Counted from the first letter of the stretch, positions 48,238 to 58,687 are shown. The stretch: DNA of 64,000 nucleotides from Spironucleus salmonicida (GCA_000497125.2 CM035321.1:1082001-1146000), one strand, 5' to 3'. Translations and numbers: made by a program. Notes: a model not told the origin generated them from the letters alone.

Positions 48238-50289
48238 TCATTAGCACTCGTTGAACCGCTGCTCGACCATAATCAGCTAAACGATCAAATTCAGGTATCC
48301 CATATTATCCGCGCCCAGTTATCTCCGCATCGCGTCCCCATCCAGCTCATTGTCGTTGTCATTTGCGTCCATAACCGCTCCATATACGTTGACAAAACTA
48401 TCAAATCCTAGCTCTTTTTCCATGAAGGCGCGTAGGCTCTCCATCCGATAGCAGAGGCTCTCTTTGGCGTTCGGATTGGTGAGCTTTTTCTTCCATTCGT
48501 CCGCAGCATTGGCCTTGTTGTTAAAATTCTAATCTGGCTAGTCTCCAAAATCAGAATCTGATGACTCCTCCGAACGCGCGTAGGGATCATACCGCTTGAC
48601 TGGTTACTTTTTGGCTGCCTGTGGCGCTTCAACTTGCGACTAAGGCTTTTTCCAGCCACCCAACGGTTCCGGCTCGTTGTCTTTAGCTTTCTGACGCTAC
48701 TTCATCTCGTCCAGCCTCTCTTAATCCTTACGTTTCTGGACCTCAATGAGATATTATTTCGGATTTTCACGCTTCAGCCTAGCCATATATTGGGCTCGCG
48801 CCGCGTCTCCGCCCGCAGCTGGTGCCTCTTTAGCGCCATCCAGCTCGCTCTGCCACTGACTTTGGTACTACTACTTGTTTTTCTCCAGTGCTATTTTCCG
48901 CTATTCTTGAAGATCTCGCTGCTGCTAAATAGCAGCATTTCGCATTTTGTCCTCCTCCATCTGAGCGCGTTTGCTGGCCTCCGCCTTCCGCTCCCGCATC
49001 TCAGCGTCGCGGGCTCTGCGCTCGAACTCCGCGCGCTCCTGCGCCATTTGCTAATTTTTGAGTTTCAGGGCCTCAATTTCACGCTGCCTCAGCGCATCCT
49101 GCTGTTTGGCTTGGTTTATAAGATTGTTCTCTTAATCTTGCCGGCTAGCAACCGGTTTCACGTTCAGCCCAGGCTGCATACCGTTAATCACTTATGGTTT
49201 GTTTTAGTTCGAATTTTGTGGGTAATTTACTCTAGAAGGTGGCTAATTAGAGGGGTAGGAGGTGCGTACCTACGCAGGCTGCTTGACAGCATTCTAAGGT
49301 GGATTTACTGGGTTCTGAACCACAGCGGCCTTATATTGCTGCATTTGCTCGTTTTCCTTCTGCGCGTAAACGTTTCCTGGCTGAACACTTGGTTTTTACT
49401 CGTTAAAACCCTTCAAAATGTCACCTTTTCCGTGGAAAACAGTATGCGCAAACTCATCCTGAAGAACCTCGTCAGGAAGCTGCTTCTAAATACGTTCCTG
49501 AAGGCACGGGAGCTTCAAAATCGTGTTCACACTAGGCCGCTTTTTAGGGTCTTTCTACAGCATTGCAGTACACAAATCGCGCATATTCTGGCTATATTTA
49601 CTGCTAATAGGCGTGTATTTCCCTTCCAAAATTTTTACGATTAGCATCTTCATATTCGCGGCCTCAAATGTGTGATTCAATGTGCAGAGCTCGTAAAGAA
49701 TACAACCGAGCGCCCATACATCAGATTTATTGTTGTAACCCTGATTATTGCATAATTCGGGAGACAGATAATAGGGCGTTCCGATGGCCGTTCTGGCGCA
49801 TTCCATCGTCGAATTTAAGATTTTTGAGACACCGAAATCACCAATTTTGCAGATCTTTTTTCCGCTCTAAAGATCCATGAAAATGTTCTGCGTCTTGAGG
49901 TCGCGGTGGAGGATTCTGCGGTCATGGATGTGCTTCAGGGCCAGAGTAATCTGGATGAACCAATCCCAGATCACCTGCTCGTCAAAGAGCTGTCCGCGCG
50001 TTTTCTGGCCTCTGATCGTGTCGTGGAGGTCGCCGCCGTTGGCAAACTCCATTACGATGTAGAGAAAGCGTTGGTCGGTGAATGACTCCTTGTAACCGGT
50101 GATGTACGGGTGGGCTAGCTTTTCGAGGATTTTTGACTCTTGTAGCGCCTCCTCGCGTTCTTGGGGCTTCATCGCAGATATTTGGATTATCTTCATCACG
50201 AATTATTTCTTTGTAGAAAGCTCTTGGACCAGAGCAGCTCTGCCGAACGAGCCTTTGCCGAGCGTTTTTATCTCCTTGTAACGGTTCAT
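48238..50289 (-). CDS. NEK-family protein kinase, 683 aa
   Basis: NIMA-related Ser/Thr kinase, a family expanded in diplomonads and linked to flagella and mitosis. From ATG 50289: glycine loop LGKGSFG (residues ~9-15), catalytic Lys in FVMKII (~36), HRDLKTQN catalytic loop (~131), GDFG (~153), GTPYYLSPE activation segment end (~175) and [12 protein letters not shown] (~195). All key residues for activity are present. Residues ~280-560 are rich in Gln, Glu and Lys and predicted coiled coil, followed by an acidic linker and a conserved C-terminus ending QRFNEC. Many TAA/TAG codons read as Gln. The kinase half extends beyond the repeat arm; the left copy has lost it. Confidence 0.9.
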
Positions 50290-50865
50290 ATTTTGTGGAA
50301 GGGTATGGCATATATTATATATATTATATAATAAATAGGGTGTGTGTAGAGGAAATTGATGTCAGTCAATAATGTCTAAATATTGAATCTGAGAGCAGGT
50401 TCGTTAGTAAAAGATAGCTGAAAGATAATTCTAATATGTGGAGGTGTGGTAACAATGAAATATTTGAAGAATATGTAGTATAGTATTTTTTGATAGAGTC
50501 TGAGTTTTTGCGTTTATTTCTTAATTTATTAAATGCTTATATTAAATAAAACATGTCTTAGCGACAACTTCTTATGAATTTCTATTATAACTAATCTTTA
50601 AGTGTTTTATATATGATGAAAGAAATTTACATAAATATTACATAATTAATTCATACTCATCTGCACATGTTAAATATGATACACACTTCGCAGCATATAA
50701 GTTTAGATAGACATAGCTTTATTGTAATATTTAAAATATATAAAGCATAGAAAGCTGTGATTTTTAATTGTGGGTAAATCGGCATTTCATGAGCATAGTT
50801 ATTTCATTTATTATAAATCGTTACGAATGATATAAAACTAATAAAATTATAACAGAAATCTGTGC
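50290..50865. other. AT-rich intergenic
   Basis: Upstream of the NEK gene, and adjoining the outer end of the GC-rich inverted repeat at 50866. Nothing recognised. Confidence 0.5.
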
Positions 50866-51195
50866 TCATTTGAATGTAACGCCGCGGAGGAGGCCGTCCG
50901 CACCCACGAACACCGGCGTGCCGTGGAGTGTGGTGTAGAAGGGAACCTCTGGTTCCTCCAGGAGCACCGCTCCCAGTGCGCGTCTGAGCTCGTCTGCCTG
51001 TCTAGTCGCGGTAATAGCAGCGAGATCTGGCGCCAGTAGCGCTTCCAGCCCCGGGAGCTGGGCGGAGCCGCGAGCCCGGAGAACGAGACCCGTAACCAGG
51101 AAGCATAAGAAAACTGCAAGCAGTGCGTGAGATGCCATACGTTGTCTCGCCTCATGTCGCTCGAGGGCTTCGATGTGCTGGTTAGCGGTCGCCAT
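50866..51195 (-). CDS. Small single-pass membrane protein, 109 aa (left copy)
   Basis: ATG 51195 (MATANQHIEALERHEARQRM), TGA 50866-50868. A charged N-terminal helix is followed by one membrane segment (ALLAVFLCFLVTGLVL, residues ~24-40) and a ~65-residue C-terminal domain (FYTTLHGTPVFVGADG). No known family. It follows the Fcf2-like gene by 15 bp on the same strand. The GC-rich repeat block ends exactly at its stop codon. Confidence 0.6.
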   Translation of the reverse strand: MATANQHIEALERHEARQRMASHALLAVFLCFLVTGLVLRARGSAQLPGLEALLAPDLAAITATRQADELRRALGAVLLEEPEVPFYTTLHGTPVFVGADGLLRGVTFK

Positions 51196-51210
51196 TAGTG
51201 GAGTGGTAGC

Positions 51211-51744
51211 TCACTTGTGCAGCTTGCGGTTGCGTTTCGCGTGCTTGTTCTGCGCGGATCGCACCTTCATGCGTGCGAGGCGCACTAGCTGCTCTGTGCG
51301 CTCGATCTCGCCGCGGCGGGCCTCGACCTTGCCGGTCATGCGCGCGTCCTTGAGGAAGACCTCGTCCACAATGGAGCGCGCCTGTTGCCGCTTGGTGAGA
51401 CGGCTATAGAACTCCCGACTGCCTGGAAGCACGGCGGCCAGCTGTACGCGGTCGGGCAGCGCGCCCTCCCAGTCAGTGATCTGGCGCCTGCCAAGGTCGC
51501 GCAGCTTGAGCGCCTCCAGCTCCAGGCGTGTTCTGGCGGTTAGCTCCATGTCTGCCATGGCGTGGAAGCTGCGTGCTCCCTGGGACTTCGCTTGCGGTGG
51601 AGGGGCGCGCCAGTGACAGTCTGCGGGACCGGCGGTGTCTGGAAGGCGCGAGAACTGCTACACCATGCGGGCCGTCTCCGCGGAGAGGGTGGGCGCCTGC
51701 TGGGTACTGAACGTGGTACTGGGCGTGTAGCCGAAGACGTCCAT
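51211..51744 (-). CDS. FCF2: Fcf2-domain pre-rRNA processing protein, 177 aa (left copy)
   Basis: From ATG 51744 (MDVFGYTPSTTFST) to TGA 51211-51213, with one TAG as Gln near residue 28. Residues ~64-140 match the Fcf2/DNTTIP2 C-terminal domain: ELT...LELEALKLRDL, then LPDRVQLAAVLPG, REFYSRLTKRQQARSIVDE and a basic tail (RSAQNKHAKRNRKLHK). Fcf2 is a nucleolar factor needed for early 18S rRNA processing; the basic tail is probably a nucleolar signal. A shorter start at residue 63 (MADMEL) is possible. Divergent from the Yju2-like gene with only 18 bp between start codons. Match from family knowledge. Confidence 0.65.
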
Positions 51745-51762
51745 TGCGGAGCGGAGCGGGGA
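51745..51762. promoter_or_regulatory. 18-bp divergent start region
   Basis: The whole space between the ATG of the Fcf2-like gene (minus) and the ATG of the Yju2-like gene (plus), GC-rich. Any shared promoter must overlap coding sequence or lie within these 18 bp. Duplicated at 56990-57007. Confidence 0.4.
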
Positions 51763-52071
51763 ATGCAGAGCTAGGTGTAGTTCAGCCTCCCGCTCGCGCT
51801 AGCCTGTGCATCCTGCGCAACGGTGCTGCCATACAACGCAAAGCTGCGAGCGCGCAAGCGGGTAGTACCGGGGGGGCTGTGCTTCGCCGTCCGCTGCCCG
51901 TCCTGCCGTGGCACGCTAGAGGTGCGTCAGGAGGCGGGAGTATTCCGCGCGGGTGACGGGGCCGAGATACCGCCATCTAAGTTGCAGCCCGTCCAGAGCA
52001 GGGCAGAGCCGCCCACTTCGGAGTCAGACCTGGACTTCGCGGCAGCTATCCGTCAGCAACGGAGCGAGTGA
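51763..52071 (+). CDS. Yju2/CWC16-like splicing factor, 102 aa (left copy)
   Basis: ATG 51763 (MQSQVQFSLPLALACASC) to TGA 52069-52071; codons 4 and 6 are TAG read as Gln. It carries two CxxC pairs (CASC at ~15-18, CPSC at ~49-52) joined by a NAKLRARKRVV stretch, matching the zinc-binding core of Yju2/CCDC94 (CxxC, KFNARKE, CxxC), with a following GAE like the family's GA. Yju2 promotes the first step of splicing in the spliceosome. It is much shorter than usual, lacking most of the C-terminal helices. The assignment rests on remembered motif order. Confidence 0.55.
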
Positions 52072-52081
52072 CCCTTCCACA

Positions 52082-53419
52082 ATGTCCACCATCCAGCGCT
52101 ACGTCGCCGAGGCAGCCCAGGCCGAGTCCCTGCGCCGCGGCCCCGAGACCTTCGCTGAGCGCCACGTGTTCGTGGACCTCACCGAGCTGCTAACCTACCT
52201 AGCCGACCGGGAAGCTTCCCTCGCAGCATTCCGGGGAGACCTACGCCCCCTGACCGCGGGACTGGACTGCTTCCTGCAGGGTGTACTGGCTCTGGGACCT
52301 GCCTCAGTCACGCTGGCCCAGGACGGTAATCCCAGCCAAGCCGTCGCGCTGCACTGCCTGCCCCTGCAGATGGCTTAGGCTGCAGCCGCCACGCGGTTCT
52401 AGCGCACCGGGAACGTTAAGTTCGCATAGGAGGCCTTCCGGCTGAGCCCCAGACAGCGACTGCAGGTCCACGAGCATCTTGTCGCCTCGTTCCCGGCTGT
52501 GCGCTCCCTCATCGCCCCAGTGCTGGCGCGGCACTATGTTCGGGGCTACGACATCGCCGTATCCCAAGCTCAGTGGGCCCTGCTCTCTGCAGCAGACGTG
52601 GTACCAAGCTTCCATGCGCTCGGAATGCTGCTCAGCGGGGAGCTAGCCACCCTGGAGGTGTACGATGCCCAGTTCCTGGAGCACGTCCTCGGGCAGGACC
52701 GTGACCGTCTCGCCCTCCTCCTCGGGGATGAGTATTTTCCTGGTTATTCAGTACTTCCGATTATTGAACATACAGGATTGAAATACTAAAAATTATAAAA
52801 ATTGAACATTAAGTTATAGAAAATTACTTTTAATACGGCTATGGATATCTCTAAAGGAAAAACTATTTCACAAATTGCTACTTATATGCTAGGTTAAGAA
52901 AACTATATAGTATAACATGTGTTTGATGACTATAATCGGTAACTCACCTCATTAGAAGTATTAATGTCAATACTGGAGCGATAAATGCTATAATTTTATT
53001 CTGAAGTTTATAACATTACTACGTAAGAATTTTCTTCTCCAAAATGTACTAATTAGGATAGCGACTTTTCATCATAGTATTTTTGCAGTTATTTTAAGAG
53101 TTACCATGGAAATACTCATAATTCAACATCAATTATACAAGAGAATTTAAACATCTATGATAAAATTATTTATCTCTTATAAGATCTCGTCTAAATGCGT
53201 AAATTTGTCCAATTTAATAAAACTAAGCATAATATGCCATTGACTTTTGAGGAATACTGTTATTTTGCACAGTTATCTATTAAACCCAGATCTGGAGCTA
53301 AAGTATTTCTTGCCGAAATGCAGAAACAAGGCGTGCAGGAGGTGTCACAGTATGTATCTTGGGAAAAATTGACTCAGGAAGACCCAGGCGAGCTAATAAA
53401 GCGCATTTTAAGAAGATGA
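52082..53419 (+). CDS. Mosaic-composition protein, 445 aa (copy 1)
   Basis: ATG 52082 (MSTIQRYVAEAAQ), 10 bp after the Yju2-like stop; TGA 53417-53419. Three TAG Gln codons lie even in the GC-rich half. The first 221 residues are GC-rich and identical to the copy at 55402-56670. From 52744 the DNA is AT-rich and diverged, yet the frame stays open, and the C-terminal half still aligns with the other copy (ILERQMLQFYSEVY with ILQRQFLRFFDIIY). So this is best read as one gene, partly overwritten by conversion. An alternative is a separate 192-residue gene from ATG 52841. Helical; no family recognised. It converges on the kinesin with an 11-bp gap. Confidence 0.55.
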
Positions 53420-53430
53420 TTATATTTTTA

Positions 53431-55269
53431 TCACTCGATACCTCTCACGTAGTTACCACTCAGTTCGCCTCCCCTAATTTTCCACTCCCCGTCAACCAAT
53501 TCGCACATTTCCTCCAGCTGTTTCTAGATATTTTTAGGTATGAAATAGTCCAAAATGGCCTATTTTTATGCTATTTGCATCTAAATTCGCTCCATATCCA
53601 CCTGCCTAATTTCTCGCTCGCGCGCATTCTCGCTCTGCTAGTTCTGATATTCGTCTAGTTTCTCCTAATTCTTCACCGAATACTTTTCAGATTTTCGCTT
53701 CAAAGCGTCGATTTCCTCTTGAATGTTCTAGTAATTCTGCTCATCCAGGACTTCCTTCTCCGCCTGCTCCTCCAGCTACCTTTTCAGCTGTTGCGCCGCC
53801 ACCTTTCTGTCCGCAATTTCCTGACGTGCAATTCGTAGCTCTCTCTCTTGCTGCTCCTACTCAGTCTGCAACTACTCCTTTTGCGACAGCTGGCGCTTCT
53901 GCTGCTCGATTTTCTCTGCCATCTGCTGGACGAATTTACGCGCTGCTTCAGACTTCGCCTCCTTCTATTGGAGCCTATTTAGAAGCTGCTGATGCTGGTT
54001 CTTCTGCAGCTCAATTTCGTCCTCTGATAGTTTCTTGACGTTGAGCTTCTTGACAACGTGTATTTTAGATAGTTTTTCCTAGATTATTTAAATTTGTTCG
54101 GCCTGGTGCTGTTGGCCCTCTTCCGTGTCTGGCTAAACGCCAGAAAACAACTTTTGGAGCTACTCCTCAAGACTTTAAATTTAGTCCTTCATCTCGCGAA
54201 TCTAGGCATCTTTTGGGTCTTCATTTACTTTCGCCTTGTTTTTGATTCTTTTGGCCCTATCAGCGTATCTAAGCGTAGACATTGTCTCTTCAAAATTTGT
54301 CGAAGCTGGTGAGACAGCTACGACCATCAACGTTTTTGAATTTCCTCCTAATGAGTCTTTTAATAAATGTGTTAATTTTGACTGTCTGTAAGGGATATGT
54401 GTCTCTTGATCAACTAGTTTTTAAATGACAATACCAAGATTTGATAACGATAAATTAATCTTAGCACCTTCTTTTAGACGATCACCAGTAGCTTCAGTTT
54501 TTCCTTGACGCTCAGAACCAGCTAAGTCAACTAAATTAAGTTTTCCAACACGAACAGTTTCTTTTCCTTCTATAATTTGTTAGCATTCAACAATAACTTA
54601 AAAAATCGAATGGGATCGAGATGATGTAGCGTTCATTTTTGTTGCTGCCACAGATCTGTGCTTATTTCCCTTTTCCATGATATCATTAATCTCCTTATCA
54701 GATTAAACCTAATATTCTGTAAGGCCATTAATATAAACACCTTTGTCAGGATTTTCATTAACTGGTAAATTTAAAATACCCGTCATTAAGTCACGAATCT
54801 ACTCATTATAAATTTCATAAAATGAACATCTAACTAAATATGAAGTATCATCATCAGCCGAGGATATATAGTCAAAAATACGTTAAATTGCCATTGGAAT
54901 CATCCCAATATCATCTCCATAGCCCATCATTGTATATGTTTTTCCAGACCCAGTTTATCCATAAGCAAAAACAGTGCTATTGAAACCTTATAAAACAAAT
55001 TCAACAGCAGGCCTAACAGACTCATCAAAGACTTCAATTTGAGTAGACCATTAGTCTTTATCGTTTTATCCATAAACAGCATCAAATGTAAAAGTTTGAT
55101 ACGATTTTTCAGCAAGTTGTTTCCCGGATATATCTTTAGAGAATGGTTTTTCAACCTAAACCTAGCCCATTGGTTTATTCATTCGAATAATTTAAGTTGC
55201 ACCTTCATTTGCTTCACGCTAATTAAAGGGTCTGCAACGAATGAGAACTTTAACATTATCATCGGACAT
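53431..55269 (-). CDS. Kinesin, N-terminal motor, kinesin-2-like, 612 aa
   Basis: ATG 55269 ([16 protein letters not shown]), TGA 53431-53433. A full motor domain at residues ~5-350: P-loop GQTGSGKT (its Gln is TAA at 54955-54957), switch I NATSSRSH, switch II DLAGSE, and the [10 protein letters not shown] microtubule-binding loop, followed by a neck and a long Gln/Glu-rich coiled coil with a short globular end ([15 protein letters not shown]). The layout and neck fit kinesin-2, the anterograde motor of intraflagellar transport. [12 protein letters not shown] departs from the common INLSLSALGNVI. The motor half is AT-rich while the coiled-coil half (below about 54230) is GC-richer. The gene sits between the two GC-rich inverted repeats. 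Confidence 0.92.
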
Positions 55270-55401
55270 TTGTGACAAAAAATAGTATTTATTATTATAT
55301 TATATATAAAATTTGTTTCATTTTAATTATAGAGATAAACAGGTTAAAACTCTTTTATTTGTGTAATTTGTATCAGTATAATATTAACTTTAACTATAAT
55401 A

Positions 55402-56670
55402 TCACACTTCTAACTAGTTTAAAACCTCATATCTATCTGATTCTAAATTGACTTCATATAATTATTCTATAATAGTATAAAAGGTATCTACTTTAAAAGA
55501 GTGTTAATAAAAATATTTAAATTCATGATAATTTAAGCATAAGTCTTTGCTCTTGAACTGCTTGTATTATTTATAAATAAACTCATTAATTTAAATATTC
55601 TTGAATAATAGTAATTTTTTAATGAGACAATGATATTCAATAATAAAAGTTGATTGTATTGTCTAATCACATGGTTATAAGTTACTGAAGATGTATTTGT
55701 TGCTAAAATGTTATAATGCAAACTTATAATCTTATTAAGTAATAGGATTTTTATGAAAAGAACTGTCTGATATAATACAATAAATAATATCAAAAAATCG
55801 TAAAAATTATCGCTATAGAATACAATTAAGACTTTAAAACTAATTAAGGATATATTTAGTTTATGTGTAGTTATCTTTGTAACAAACGAGGAAATATTCA
55901 TCCTTATACAAAAAATCAATTAAATTAACCATATCATATTATTAAATTAAACATAGTGTTTAAACAATTGATATCTAATAAATAACATTTTTTCTTTTAT
56001 AACTAAATCCAGGAAAATACTCATCCCCGAGGAGGAGGGCGAGACGGTCACGGTCCTGCCCGAGGACGTGCTCCAGGAACTGGGCATCGTACACCTCCAG
56101 GGTGGCTAGCTCCCCGCTGAGCAGCATTCCGAGCGCATGGAAGCTTGGTACCACGTCTGCTGCAGAGAGCAGGGCCCACTGAGCTTGGGATACGGCGATG
56201 TCGTAGCCCCGAACATAGTGCCGCGCCAGCACTGGGGCGATGAGGGAGCGCACAGCCGGGAACGAGGCGACAAGATGCTCGTGGACCTGCAGTCGCTGTC
56301 TGGGGCTCAGCCGGAAGGCCTCCTATGCGAACTTAACGTTCCCGGTGCGCTAGAACCGCGTGGCGGCTGCAGCCTAAGCCATCTGCAGGGGCAGGCAGTG
56401 CAGCGCGACGGCTTGGCTGGGATTACCGTCCTGGGCCAGCGTGACTGAGGCAGGTCCCAGAGCCAGTACACCCTGCAGGAAGCAGTCCAGTCCCGCGGTC
56501 AGGGGGCGTAGGTCTCCCCGGAATGCTGCGAGGGAAGCTTCCCGGTCGGCTAGGTAGGTTAGCAGCTCGGTGAGGTCCACGAACACGTGGCGCTCAGCGA
56601 AGGTCTCGGGGCCGCGGCGCAGGGACTCGGCCTGGGCTGCCTCGGCGACGTAGCGCTGGATGGTGGACAT
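55402..56670 (-). CDS. Mosaic-composition protein, 422 aa (copy 2)
   Basis: Paralogue of 52082-53419. ATG 56670, TGA 55402-55404. The GC-rich first 221 codons are identical to copy 1; after about 56009 it is AT-rich, diverged and 23 residues shorter, still in frame. The C-terminal stretch LNYHEFKYFYQHSF aligns with LTFEEYCYFAQLSI of copy 1. It lies upstream of the kinesin on the same strand. Confidence 0.5.
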
Positions 56671-56680
56671 TGTGGAAGGG

Positions 56681-56989
56681 TCACTCGCTCCGTTGCTGAC
56701 GGATAGCTGCCGCGAAGTCCAGGTCTGACTCCGAAGTGGGCGGCTCTGCCCTGCTCTGGACGGGCTGCAACTTAGATGGCGGTATCTCGGCCCCGTCACC
56801 CGCGCGGAATACTCCCGCCTCCTGACGCACCTCTAGCGTGCCACGGCAGGACGGGCAGCGGACGGCGAAGCACAGCCCCCCCGGTACTACCCGCTTGCGC
56901 GCTCGCAGCTTTGCGTTGTATGGCAGCACCGTTGCGCAGGATGCACAGGCTAGCGCGAGCGGGAGGCTGAACTACACCTAGCTCTGCAT
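56681..56989 (-). CDS. Yju2/CWC16-like splicing factor, 102 aa (right copy)
   Basis: Identical to 51763-52071 in inverted orientation, including both TAG Gln codons and both CxxC pairs. Confidence 0.55.
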
Positions 56990-57007
56990 TCCCCGCTCCG
57001 CTCCGCA
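56990..57007. promoter_or_regulatory. 18-bp divergent start region (copy)
   Basis: Same as 51745-51762, between the Yju2-like (minus) and Fcf2-like (plus) start codons. Confidence 0.4.
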
Positions 57008-57541
57008 ATGGACGTCTTCGGCTACACGCCCAGTACCACGTTCAGTACCCAGCAGGCGCCCACCCTCTCCGCGGAGACGGCCCGCATGGTGTAGCAGTTC
57101 TCGCGCCTTCCAGACACCGCCGGTCCCGCAGACTGTCACTGGCGCGCCCCTCCACCGCAAGCGAAGTCCCAGGGAGCACGCAGCTTCCACGCCATGGCAG
57201 ACATGGAGCTAACCGCCAGAACACGCCTGGAGCTGGAGGCGCTCAAGCTGCGCGACCTTGGCAGGCGCCAGATCACTGACTGGGAGGGCGCGCTGCCCGA
57301 CCGCGTACAGCTGGCCGCCGTGCTTCCAGGCAGTCGGGAGTTCTATAGCCGTCTCACCAAGCGGCAACAGGCGCGCTCCATTGTGGACGAGGTCTTCCTC
57401 AAGGACGCGCGCATGACCGGCAAGGTCGAGGCCCGCCGCGGCGAGATCGAGCGCACAGAGCAGCTAGTGCGCCTCGCACGCATGAAGGTGCGATCCGCGC
57501 AGAACAAGCACGCGAAACGCAACCGCAAGCTGCACAAGTGA
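57008..57541 (+). CDS. FCF2: Fcf2-domain pre-rRNA processing protein, 177 aa (right copy)
   Basis: Identical to 51211-51744. ATG 57008, one TAG as Gln near 57086, Fcf2 core around residues 64-140, TGA 57539-57541 in an AGTGAG context. Confidence 0.65.
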
Positions 57542-57556
57542 GCTACCACTCCACTA

Positions 57557-57886
57557 ATGGCGACCGCTAACCAGCACATCGAAGCCCTCGAGCGACATGA
57601 GGCGAGACAACGTATGGCATCTCACGCACTGCTTGCAGTTTTCTTATGCTTCCTGGTTACGGGTCTCGTTCTCCGGGCTCGCGGCTCCGCCCAGCTCCCG
57701 GGGCTGGAAGCGCTACTGGCGCCAGATCTCGCTGCTATTACCGCGACTAGACAGGCAGACGAGCTCAGACGCGCACTGGGAGCGGTGCTCCTGGAGGAAC
57801 CAGAGGTTCCCTTCTACACCACACTCCACGGCACGCCGGTGTTCGTGGGTGCGGACGGCCTCCTCCGCGGCGTTACATTCAAATGA
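57557..57886 (+). CDS. Small single-pass membrane protein, 109 aa (right copy)
   Basis: Identical to 50866-51195; 15 bp after the Fcf2-like gene. The repeat ends at its TGA. Confidence 0.6.
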   Translation: MATANQHIEALERHEARQRMASHALLAVFLCFLVTGLVLRARGSAQLPGLEALLAPDLAAITATRQADELRRALGAVLLEEPEVPFYTTLHGTPVFVGADGLLRGVTFK

Positions 57887-58248
57887 AATTCAATTTTATC
57901 TCTATTTGATGTGATGCTTCTTCGGTAAAATTTATTCGCTCACGTATAAAGTATGTCTATTTCTATAGTTAAATTTAATGAATTGTATAATTAGTAATTG
58001 TTCATCAATCCGTATATAGAATATAATATCTATATATATTAACAAATATATGTAATATAATTTAATCTCGATCTAAAAATATTACTATCATATTTAGTAT
58101 ATATCGGCGCGCTAAGATCAACTCTAATTATTAAATGAGAACCGTGATTAAACCAGTAAATAAACCACACATCTAAAAATATAGTGAGCAGTATTCGCAT
58201 AAATCAACTCTCTTACCGTGCATGAAGAACAAATCTTTCTAGATGCCT
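57887..58248. other. AT-rich intergenic
   Basis: Between the GC-rich block and the next gene. No feature seen. Confidence 0.45.
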
Positions 58249-58687
58249 TCATTACACGCAAGTTCCTTTAGTGTTCCGTAGGCATATCTTACTAAACCTG
58301 TCCGAAGCTTAATCCTGAGAAATGTATACCCAGAACAAACAGATTAAATTCCGGTATTAAAAAGATAGATATCTTAGATAAGCTTCAGGGATTTCACCCA
58401 GGACATCATCCCTCACATTCGACTCCAATAGCGGCTCGCCGATATAGATAAAGTTCGTGAAGCAGCTGAGAGCGAATGGCGCGTGGTCAATAAAGTAAGG
58501 AAGGGGAGCTTTGTTGAGTAGGAGGACGGGCTGCAAGAACCGAGCCATATAAAACTCATCCGAAGGCAAAGTTTTATGCGTAGCTGCAGCAACCTTTTCG
58601 ATATTGAGAAATGATGTAGTGCCCCAAAGAATGCGCGTACAACCTTTCTGCGCTAAACTAAAATGAATAGTATTTTACTCACTTCAT
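58249..58687 (-). CDS. Hypothetical protein, 137 aa, likely one short intron
   Basis: Without splicing the reading from ATG 58687 is ATG AAG TGA. Removing 25 nt (58658-58682, GTGAGT...TTTAG) joins ATG-AA to T-TTA-GCG and gives an open frame of 137 codons (MNLAQKGCTRILWGTTSFLN...) to TGA 58249-58251. The body is protein-like, with FLQPVLLLNKAPLPYFIDH and ALSCFTNFIYIGEPLLES. No family recognised. If the intron is not real, the first usable ATG is at about 58549 (MARFLQPVLL). It lies 34 bp downstream of the xRRM gene on the same strand. Confidence 0.45.
58658..58682 (-). other. Candidate 25-nt spliceosomal intron
   Basis: 5' end GTGAGTA, 3' end CATTTTAG. It is needed to place an ATG in frame with the coding body. 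A longer version ending at the next TTTAG (30 nt) would break this copy's frame. Same sequence at 63061-63085. Confidence 0.35.

Larger units (their letters stand above)
38239..49630. repeat. Large inverted repeat, right arm (11.4 kb)
   Basis: Reverse complement of 4237-15671. The arms differ by scattered substitutions, small indels and one 16-bp inversion. Intact genes are split between arms: NEK is whole only here (it runs past the outer end), while MFS and the leucine-rich gene are whole only on the left. Confidence 0.9.
50866..52743. repeat. GC-rich inverted repeat, left copy (1.88 kb)
   Basis: Reverse complement of 56009-57886 with no difference noticed. It holds four tightly packed genes or gene parts (gaps of 10-18 bp). 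The inner boundary falls inside an open reading frame that continues into AT-rich DNA, and the outer boundary is the stop of the membrane protein. No target-site duplication or transposase was seen. Confidence 0.9.
56009..57886. repeat. GC-rich inverted repeat, right copy (1.88 kb)
   Basis: Mirror of 50866-52743 across the kinesin gene, with the same break points at both ends. Outer flanks are unrelated; inner flanks are distantly homologous (the 3' halves of the mosaic gene). Confidence 0.9.

Noticed and set aside
48634-49644. Leu-rich plus-strand ORF of 336 codons
   Set aside because: Antisense shadow of the NEK coiled-coil region, where Gln/Glu/Lys codons read as Leu/Phe/Ser on the other strand.
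50866-52743. GC-rich block as a bacterial contaminant or viral insert
   Set aside because: Its genes use TAG for Gln, and two match eukaryotic nuclear factors (Fcf2 and Yju2). One ORF runs on into host-like AT-rich DNA with a diverged homologue on the other side. No viral or transposase gene and no target-site duplication.
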